64,000 bases of DNA, taken from Candidatus Uhrbacteria bacterium (GTDB lineage: Bacteria > Patescibacteria > ABY1 > SG8-24 > UBA9934). Where the stretch lies: positions 1-64,000 of the forward strand of contig JABJOE010000005.1 of assembly GCA_018664485.1 (NCBI GenBank), in the 5' to 3' direction. Positions 58,292 to 64,000 of the stretch are shown in pieces. The number at the start of each line of letters is the position of its first letter. Position 1 is the first letter of the stretch. Made by a program: the position numbers and the translations under genes. A model generated the notes under the pieces. It did not search any database, was not told the origin of the DNA, and saw nothing but the letters and a program-made list of their open reading frames with translations.

Positions 58292-58342
58292 GCGCTAGCA
58301 CTTAGGAGGTGGCATATTAACAGAGTAAACGATCGGACGACC

Positions 58343-59230
58343 GTGAAGGTCCTTCGATATCTCATCGCTTCAATCTTGACCGGTTTGGTCATAACAACTT
58401 GCGGAGTACTCATCCTCGGATCGGTTTGGAAAGCCTGGTACGTCTATCTGGTTCTTTTTCTCCTGCCCGGCATGCCGAATCCGGCGAATCTCATGGCTTG
58501 GCCATGGAGCGCTGGAATCACGCATTCGATGCGGTGGCTGTTGAAGATCAATCTCGTGGTCAAGAACCATACGGATCTCCCACGCGGACGACCAGTAGTC
58601 CTGATCTGCAATCATCCGCCAGCGGCGTTCTTCCCGATCCTCGTGTGGGCGTCGATGACGAACCTTCGCTTGCTCCCGGTAGTTGTGAGCAAGGCGAGTA
58701 ATCTGTGGAACGCGCTTCTGGCGATAGTGATTTTTCCGTCACTCGTGATGAAGGCTCTGATGGTGACGACGCGTGGCAATGGGTGGGGTGCGTGGCTTGT
58801 CGAGAAACTCTCGCGGCTGATGGTGACTCGCTGGTCTATGCTGATTATCTTTGCCGACGCTCATCGTCCTGAGTCGAAAAAGGCTCTTGCCGACTACGAG
58901 CGCATGGTGGAGGTTGTGCCCAGTATTCAGTATCAAGATAGACTCGGCGCGTATCACTATGCGGGTGTGTATTCTGCACTGAAGGCACTTGGGCTCAATG
59001 CTTCGGTAGTCGCGGCTACAATGTCGTTCCCTCGTGGAGCTACTGGTTGGAAAGCTCCGTGGCGTGTGTACGGTGAAACGATCGCCATTCGTATACGCGA
59101 CGTGACACACATCTTTCAGTCAGCGATGCTTGAGGAGGTGGGTGAGGGTGGGCGACCTACAAAGTTCATCGAAGCTATCAATGATCTCGCATGTGATGAG
59201 GACTCTTGGATCATCACTCGAAATCGCTAG
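58343..59230 (+). CDS. membrane acyltransferase-like cassette protein
   Basis: 295 aa from GTG 58343. An excellent AGGAGGT site at 58304-58310 sits 5 nt before an in-frame ATT (58316), so a rare ATT start adding nine residues is possible. An N-terminal hydrophobic segment (ASILTGLVITTCGVLILGSVW) is followed by GRPVVLICNHPPAAFFPILVWASM, which resembles the PlsC-type H-x4-D block but has Phe instead of Asp. A second hydrophobic stretch and a soluble C-terminus follow. Catalysis by the normal mechanism is doubtful. Part of the cassette set by GC content, promoter and terminator. Confidence 0.65.
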   Translation: MKVLRYLIASILTGLVITTCGVLILGSVWKAWYVYLVLFLLPGMPNPANLMAWPWSAGITHSMRWLLKINLVVKNHTDLPRGRPVVLICNHPPAAFFPILVWASMTNLRLLPVVVSKASNLWNALLAIVIFPSLVMKALMVTTRGNGWGAWLVEKLSRLMVTRWSMLIIFADAHRPESKKALADYERMVEVVPSIQYQDRLGAYHYAGVYSALKALGLNASVVAATMSFPRGATGWKAPWRVYGETIAIRIRDVTHIFQSAMLEEVGEGGRPTKFIEAINDLACDEDSWIITRNR

Positions 59231-59256
59231 AGTGCCATATGTCGGCAAAACGACTT

Positions 59257-59285
59257 ACGACCGCCCATCTCCGGGCGGTCGTTGT
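59257..59285 (+). terminator. terminator of gene 58343-59230
   Basis: ACGACCGCCC...GGGCGGTCGT, a 10-bp perfect stem then TGT. Confidence 0.8.
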
Positions 59286-59299
59286 GCATCTGCGTGGAT

Positions 59300-59947
59300 T
59301 TATTTGCTGTAAAGCCTTTCAAATATTTTGCTTGCTGGCGTATTTACTAAATCAGCTGCCGTTTCTTTTGTTAGCTCTTTGTAGCGTTTTATTATTTTAA
59401 AACCAAGGCTGTATCCAGTCCACTTTTTTATACCAAGATCGTCTGATCCATAAAACCATGCAGCATGATTGTAATCTTGATGAAACTCTTTTTTTGCCAT
59501 TTTTTCTGTTGTGACAAGTTCTTCAGTGGTTAGATTTGTTGCCCAGGGCTCAGCTTCGCCACCCGTTACTTCAAGTTGAAAATGGTCGGCGAGACCTTCT
59601 GTGACCAATGCTTCAAATAACGTTTCACCGTATCCGGGGCTCTGCCATCTCAAACAGTGGTGACCTTCATGAAGAATTGTTTTCCGAATTCCTTCTGAAA
59701 GGGCGTGTTCTAATTTGTCTGAATTAACATCCAGGTAAAGGTAGATTGTATTCTCGCTCGAGCTATATCCTCCGGATCCAACTTCTGGAATAACACTCGG
59801 TGGATTGTTTTCAACGATTACATCAATATTATCAATTGTAAGGTGTTCATTGAATAAAATGAATGCATTATCAATTTCTGATTTTATACGATCTAAGTAT
59901 TTATCGAAGTGCCCAGCACTGTTGAGTATATGGGTTTTTATTGCCAT
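59300..59947 (-). CDS. DUF2268-like putative zinc peptidase
   Basis: 215 aa. TILHEGHHCLR holds HEGHH at residues 93-97, and FEALVTEGLADHF gives Glu117 as a likely third ligand, the pattern of DUF2268 'predicted Zn-dependent proteases'. No signal peptide is visible. TAAACT on the minus strand lies 6 nt before the ATG, so it is leaderless although it follows recR by only 16 nt. The biological substrate is unknown. Confidence 0.85.
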   Translation of the reverse strand: MAIKTHILNSAGHFDKYLDRIKSEIDNAFILFNEHLTIDNIDVIVENNPPSVIPEVGSGGYSSSENTIYLYLDVNSDKLEHALSEGIRKTILHEGHHCLRWQSPGYGETLFEALVTEGLADHFQLEVTGGEAEPWATNLTTEELVTTEKMAKKEFHQDYNHAAWFYGSDDLGIKKWTGYSLGFKIIKRYKELTKETAADLVNTPASKIFERLYSK

Positions 59948-59963
59948 AATTTCAGTTTATTAC

Positions 59964-60563
59964 TTACACATCCCTCCGCCCTGTAAGGGCATCACTCAAC
60001 GTTACTTCATCTGCATATTCTAAATCGGCTCCGAGTGGGAGTCCACGGGCAAGGCGGGTTACTCGTCGCTCTGCTGACTTTAACTGGCGGGAGAGATACA
60101 TCATTGTTGTCTCTCCATGAACATCCGGTGAAAAGGCTAGGATTAGTTCTTTAATCGCTGGCTCATCGCGTAAACGATCAAGTAGTTTATCAAAATTGAG
60201 TGTCTCAGGCGTTTGTCCTTCAATAGGGTTCAACGTACCACCAAGTACAAAGTAGCGGCCTTTGAAAGCTCCAGTCGCTTCAATGGTAGAAATGTCACGA
60301 GACTCTGATACAACGCATAACATCGTATCTGTTCGTGATTTGTCGCGGCATAGGGTGCATGTAGGTTCTTCTGAATATGCAAAACATCGCCCGCATCGAC
60401 TAATCTGTGCTAGACCCAAAACAGCCTGCGCCAACTGTTCCCGTTGATGCGATGACATACGCAGCAAGGCAAAGGTATAGCGAAGGGCTGTCTTTGGTCC
60501 GACGCCCGGAAAAGAAGTGAGTGCGGCGACGGCACGGTGAATTGGTGCTGGAAACTTTCTCAC
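59964..60563 (-). CDS. recR: recombination mediator RecR
   Basis: 199 aa. Helix-hairpin-helix FPGVGPKTALRY, four-cysteine zinc finger CGRCFAYSEEPTCTLC, and a Toprim domain (MLCVVSESRDISTIEATGAFKGRYFVLGGTLNPIEGQTP). It loads RecA at gaps with RecO/RecF. It lies downstream of ybaB, the usual partner arrangement, though dnaX is not present here. Confidence 0.96.
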   Translation of the reverse strand: MRKFPAPIHRAVAALTSFPGVGPKTALRYTFALLRMSSHQREQLAQAVLGLAQISRCGRCFAYSEEPTCTLCRDKSRTDTMLCVVSESRDISTIEATGAFKGRYFVLGGTLNPIEGQTPETLNFDKLLDRLRDEPAIKELILAFSPDVHGETTMMYLSRQLKSAERRVTRLARGLPLGADLEYADEVTLSDALTGRRDV

Positions 60564-60598
60564 GGAACTATAACGTTATTGTAATTTGGTTCTTATTC

Positions 60599-60892
60599 CT
60601 ACCCCATCATGTCTTTAAAAGCATCGAGGCCTCCCATGTCTTTCATCTTTGCCGCCATTTCACGCTGAAGCTTCTTACTTGCATCGTTGAGAGCATCTTT
60701 CACGGCGCTGGCGATCTTTTCATTACTCATCTCACCTTCGATCTTTACACCTTGGCACTGCTGGTTTCCGTCAATTGTCACCATGACATCTCCGCCAGCT
60801 GCCTTACCAACAACCATAACTTCGGCAAGAGCCGCTTGCATGATTTTGGCCTGAGAGCGCATGTCTTTGATTTGTTTGATTTTGTTAAACAT
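60599..60892 (-). CDS. YbaB/EbfC nucleoid-associated protein
   Basis: 97 aa; MFNKIKQIKDMRSQAKIMQAALAEV...VMVTIDGNQQCQGVKIEGEM matches the YbaB tweezers-like dimer family. Just upstream of recR, as in many bacteria. It probably binds DNA non-specifically. Confidence 0.93.
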   Translation of the reverse strand: MFNKIKQIKDMRSQAKIMQAALAEVMVVGKAAGGDVMVTIDGNQQCQGVKIEGEMSNEKIASAVKDALNDASKKLQREMAAKMKDMGGLDAFKDMMG

Positions 60893-60918
60893 ATGGAAGT
60901 CGTTAAGTTTTTAAGTCG

Positions 60919-61287
60919 CTAAGTCTTTGAGGCTGAAATTCGTTTGATATGTATATTTATACCAGCAGCCAAGCCCTCATACCGTGATGTTAATTGGGCG
61001 TAGTGGGAAGTATCTAGAAAATTAAGATCTTTTGCAAGCTCTAATTGTGATAATAGCTCTTGTATCGAGCCTCGAGAGAAGATGAAGAAGCGGATTCGTT
61101 CTTTTGTTGATTGGCGTCCCATACCTTCTGCAATGTTGGACCCTACCGATACTGATGCACGACGCATTTGAGATATCAAGCCAAAACGTTCAACTTGTGG
61201 AAAATCGGATGTTACTTGATATGTCTTGATGCACAGCTTGTGCGCTTCTTGCCAAGTGCGTAAATCGCGGAATGAACGGATTGTCAT
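60919..61287 (-). CDS. four-helix bundle protein (23S rRNA IVP family)
   Basis: 122 aa from the ATG at 61287; a GTG 12 nt upstream is less likely. SFRDLRTWQEAHKLCIKTYQVTSDFPQVERFGLISQMRRASVSVGSNIAEGMGR is the signature of the 'four helix bundle/S23' family. Members are often encoded in rRNA intervening sequences or stand alone as here. Function not established. It sits between dnaB and ybaB. Confidence 0.92.
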   Translation of the reverse strand: MTIRSFRDLRTWQEAHKLCIKTYQVTSDFPQVERFGLISQMRRASVSVGSNIAEGMGRQSTKERIRFFIFSRGSIQELLSQLELAKDLNFLDTSHYAQLTSRYEGLAAGINIHIKRISASKT

Positions 61288-61341
61288 GTTATCTGACACT
61301 TAACGACTTAACTACTCAATTACTAAGCGACTTTTGTAATT

Positions 61342-62781
61342 TTATCCTTTCGGTGGGATTCCAGGAGGCAATCCTACATTCGGGTTTGGACCTTTAGACG
61401 GAGCACCAACTGGAACTGGGTTTGGAGCAGGCGCACTGTGATTCTCCATATTTTTGAAACTTGCACGAGTCTTATCGAAAAACAAGCGAACAATCCCGGT
61501 TGGACCGTTACGATGTTTAGCGATATGAAGCTCAGCAAGGTTCTTTTCTTCAGGCGTTAACTCATCTGGCTGATAGTTTCTGTCTGCCGCCTTACGATAC
61601 AGGAAAAGCACAACATCCGCATCCTGCTCAATTGACCCAGACTCACGAAGATGAGATAGCTTAGGAATTGCCGGTTTAATGGACTCAACAGCACGAGAGA
61701 GCTGTGCAAGCGCCAGTACTGGTACTTCGAGCTCACGACCGATCTGTTTAAGGCCTCGAGAGATCTCAGCAACTTCGTTTACACGGTTTTCACTATTTCG
61801 TGAGCGACCTTCCATGAGCTGTAGATAATCGATAACAATTAGCGACAGTCCATGCTCTGCTTTAAGTCGTCGAGCCTTAGCGCGAAGCGACATGATGTTT
61901 GCAACCGGAGTGTCGTCAATGTAAATAGGAGCCTCTGAGAGTGATGCCAGAGCCTCTCCAATGCGAGGGAAATCATCATCACGATCTGAAAGACGACCAG
62001 TACGGAGTTTCCAAAGGTCAACGTTAGCCTCGGCACATATCAAACGATCCACAAGCTGCTCCTTTGCCATCTCGAGCGAGAAGAAACCGACTGGAGCATT
62101 CTGTCTAACTGAAACATTTCGAATAATATCAAGGGCCAAACTAGTTTTTCCAACGGAAGGACGCGCAGCGAGAATAATAAGGTCTGCTTTTTGGAAGCCG
62201 GCGAGTAGATTGTCGAGTCCTTTGAATCCAGTTGCAATTCCACGAAGCTTTCCGCGTTCACGGTGAAGCTCGTCAATACGATCAAACGCTCCGGTCAAAA
62301 CTGAGCGGATGGCAACGAACGTTTTCTGAATGAAACCTGACGACACATCAAAAAGTTTCTGCTCTGCGCTGTCGATGACCAAGTCAATGTCTTCATTTTC
62401 GTCGTATCCGAGTTCTGTAATTTCACTCGCAGCTTTCAACAGTTTTCGAAGTGTAGATTTTTTCTGAATGATTTGCGCGTAGTTTTTAATGTTTGCAGAA
62501 GTGGTTACGGTGTTTGCCAATTCCACAAGTTGCGCCCGTCCACCAACTCGAACAAGTTGCTTCTTTTCTTCAAGTCGGTTACCTACAGTTAGAAGATCAA
62601 TCGGCTGATGACGCTCAAAGAGGTCCAGCATGATATCAAAAACGATGCGATGAGATTCCTTGTAGAAATCTTCAGCATGCACAACGTCGAGCACTTTCAT
62701 CAACGATTCTTGATCAACAAGAATAGCGCCAAGGAGCGACTCTTCCGCTTCAAGATTGTGTGGGGGGATTTTTACAGCCAT
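61342..62781 (-). CDS. dnaB: replicative DNA helicase DnaB
   Basis: 479 aa from MAVKIPPHNLEAEESLLGAIL, the usual DnaB start; an ATG nine codons upstream is possible. N-terminal collar domain, linker, RecA-like core with Walker A ARPSVGKTSLALD, Walker B LIVIDYLQLM, and an arginine-finger region near HLRESGSIEQDADVVLFLYR. The C-terminus is a Pro/Gly-rich tail. It unwinds DNA at the fork. First gene of the minus-strand run dnaB, four-helix, ybaB, recR. No intein seen. Confidence 0.96.
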   Translation of the reverse strand: MAVKIPPHNLEAEESLLGAILVDQESLMKVLDVVHAEDFYKESHRIVFDIMLDLFERHQPIDLLTVGNRLEEKKQLVRVGGRAQLVELANTVTTSANIKNYAQIIQKKSTLRKLLKAASEITELGYDENEDIDLVIDSAEQKLFDVSSGFIQKTFVAIRSVLTGAFDRIDELHRERGKLRGIATGFKGLDNLLAGFQKADLIILAARPSVGKTSLALDIIRNVSVRQNAPVGFFSLEMAKEQLVDRLICAEANVDLWKLRTGRLSDRDDDFPRIGEALASLSEAPIYIDDTPVANIMSLRAKARRLKAEHGLSLIVIDYLQLMEGRSRNSENRVNEVAEISRGLKQIGRELEVPVLALAQLSRAVESIKPAIPKLSHLRESGSIEQDADVVLFLYRKAADRNYQPDELTPEEKNLAELHIAKHRNGPTGIVRLFFDKTRASFKNMENHSAPAPNPVPVGAPSKGPNPNVGLPPGIPPKG

Positions 62782-62887
62782 AAATATATCTATCTTTGTC
62801 TGTGACATCTTGACTCAAAAGGTCGTTGCCGGCAAGTGTGTAGACTGGGGATCAACGGTGGACGTTCGTGTTATACTTCTTGCATAT

Positions 62888-64000
62888 ATGAGGAAACGTA
62901 CGCAAGCATTCGTCAGAAGCACCCAGGCATTGATCGGATCCGTTATAGGGGTCGGAATTTTTGGTATTCCTTATGTTTTTGCTCAAGCCGGGGTAGGGAT
63001 CGGTTTGATTTACTTGATTGTGCTAGGTGGTGTGAACTTGCTGATGCTCCTTGCATACGTAGATATTGTAGTAAACACAAACGGTCATCATCGATTAGTC
63101 GGAAATGTAAAGGAATATCTGGGAGATCATTGGGGGTGGTTGATGACGATAGCGCTCTTTTTCAGCTCATGGGGAGCGATGGTTGCGTACATTATCTTGG
63201 GTGGGGAGTTCCTTCATTCGATTATCTATCCATTAACTGGAGGTACAGTTTTCCAGTTTCAAATTTTGTTTGCTGTAGTTTTTGGCTTTTTGTTGATCGG
63301 TGGCTTGAGTATGATTTCCCGCTTGGAAGTCGTATTTGTGTTCGCACTGCTCATCATGTTGGTACTCATTATGGTAGGCGCTTTGCCGCATGCTGATGTT
63401 TCCAATTTGTTGGAGTGGAATACAGAGAGTGCATTCTTGCCGTTTGGAATTGTTCTGTTCGCGTTTGGAGGGTTGGCAGTGCTACCTGAAATGAAAGACA
63501 TACTTGGAAAGAATAAAAGTTTACTTAGACCATCTGTTGTTCTTGGGTTTGCGACGATCGCTCTTATGTATGCACTCTTTGCAACGATAGTAGTGTCTGT
63601 TACAGGTGCCGCTACAACACAGGAGGCAATTCTAGGTTTGGGAGAGGTGATTGGTGATTGGGCTGTCACACTTGGTTCATTAATTGGGTTTGTAGCTGTA
63701 GGAACAAGCTTCTTGATTTTGGGTGTTCAGATCATGAATAGTTTTATGTATGACTATAAACGTCGATACATGCTGTCATGGGCTTTTGCCGGTGGTGTGC
63801 CGGTCGTCGTGTTCTTGCTGGGTGCACGGGACTTTATTGATGTTATCGGATTTACCGGTGGAGTGCTCGCGTCACTCGTTGGGCTGATTACGATCCGAAT
63901 GTATTTAAAAGCGAAAGTTCATGCATGCACCCCAAAACGTTGTTTGGCTATTCCTAGCTGGGCAATGTATTTGGCGAGTTTGATTTTGTTTGCCGGGATG
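62888..64000 (+). CDS. amino-acid permease (APC superfamily), C-terminus beyond window
   Basis: 371 codons open to the window end. The first helix is QALIGSVIGVGIFGIPYVFAQAG, the glycine-rich substrate-binding start of APC/AAAP transporters. About ten further hydrophobic segments follow, including LPFGIVLFAFGGLAVLPEMKDIL, resembling the tyrosine/tryptophan permease (HAAAP) group. TGTTATACT lies 8 nt before the ATG at 62888, so the gene is leaderless. It is probably an amino-acid importer, useful to an auxotroph. Confidence 0.88.
   Translation, partial: MRKRTQAFVRSTQALIGSVIGVGIFGIPYVFAQAGVGIGLIYLIVLGGVNLLMLLAYVDIVVNTNGHHRLVGNVKEYLGDHWGWLMTIALFFSSWGAMVAYIILGGEFLHSIIYPLTGGTVFQFQILFAVVFGFLLIGGLSMISRLEVVFVFALLIMLVLIMVGALPHADVSNLLEWNTESAFLPFGIVLFAFGGLAVLPEMKDILGKNKSLLRPSVVLGFATIALMYALFATIVVSVTGAATTQEAILGLGEVIGDWAVTLGSLIGFVAVGTSFLILGVQIMNSFMYDYKRRYMLSWAFAGGVPVVVFLLGARDFIDVIGFTGGVLASLVGLITIRMYLKAKVHACTPKRCLAIPSWAMYLASLILFAGM

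Noticed and set aside
62836..63396. 186-aa frame overlapping the permease start
   Set aside because: Cys/Arg/Ser-rich out-of-frame product; the permease frame has clear transmembrane helices and a leaderless start.
1..64000. Recoded stop codon (UGA as Gly) as in some Patescibacteria
   Set aside because: TGA ends well-defined genes here, for example the flavoprotein at 27902, and core proteins contain no in-frame TGA.

Overview
The window reads as a chromosomal segment of a Patescibacteria (CPR) bacterium. The AT-rich core genes are small, mostly unidirectional, and have the flavour of that group: a short delta' subunit, single-chain glycyl-tRNA synthetase, an S-layer-like giant protein with the CPR-type C-terminal domain, an ATP-cone/nuclease fusion, a PIF1-like helicase, and a Clp ATPase with its own membrane anchors. 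A finer placement (for example the ABY1 lineages) is only a guess. TAA, TAG and TGA are all used as stops, so code 11 applies. No rRNA, CRISPR array, transposase or phage gene was seen.

Layout. 1-9.2 kb: holB, a propeller lipoprotein, frr, glyQS, two metallopeptidases, tpiA and a TPR protein. 9.3-14.7 kb: two giant paralogous lipoproteins built of MopE-type Asp/Cys repeats. 14.8-19 kb: rpmG, then a tRNA cluster (Thr-TGT, Thr-GGT, Tyr-GTA) in which both tRNA-Thr genes are followed by a ~136-nt hairpin RNA element whose stems show compensatory changes, then an orphan gene, an RRM protein, and a tRNA-Trp locus with a partial tRNA copy and two GIY-YIG nuclease genes. 19-25 kb: methyltransferase, hpf, small membrane proteins, an interrupted NUDIX gene and several minus-strand orphan genes. 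25-35 kb: rlmN, a flavoprotein, cfa, a PIF1-like helicase, typA, fur and HU. 35-45 kb: LCP protein, ATP-cone/Mrr nuclease, rpmB, a glycosyltransferase, a UvrD helicase and UDP-glucose dehydrogenase. 45-54 kb: the repetitive S-layer-like protein, tgt and a Clp ATPase. 54-64 kb: orphan genes, a polyprenyl-P sugar-1-P transferase, rplU, a minus-strand run dnaB/four-helix/ybaB/recR/peptidase, and an amino-acid permease cut by the window edge.

The most striking theme is two kinds of transcription unit. Many core genes look leaderless: an extended -10 (TGnTAnnnT) lies only 6-10 nt before the ATG and there is no Shine-Dalgarno site. Scattered among them are about fifteen GC-rich genes, nearly all orphans. 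Each has a strong TTGACA-17-TAnnnT promoter, a real 5' leader, usually a Shine-Dalgarno site, and often its own hairpin terminator. They are mostly monocistronic and lie on both strands. They look like a dispersed set of acquired, independently expressed cassettes, some predicted to be exported; the MopE-type proteins point to a Myxococcota-like donor. This cassette set and the tRNA-linked RNA element are the best candidates for undescribed biology here.

Functionally, the core genes cover translation (frr, glyQS, L33, L28, L21, RlmN, Tgt, HPF, TypA), replication and repair (delta', DnaB, RecR, YbaB, UvrD, PIF1), and envelope construction (UDP-glucose dehydrogenase, WecA-like transferase, LCP protein, Cfa, S-layer). 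Only one central-metabolism enzyme (TpiA) was recognised.
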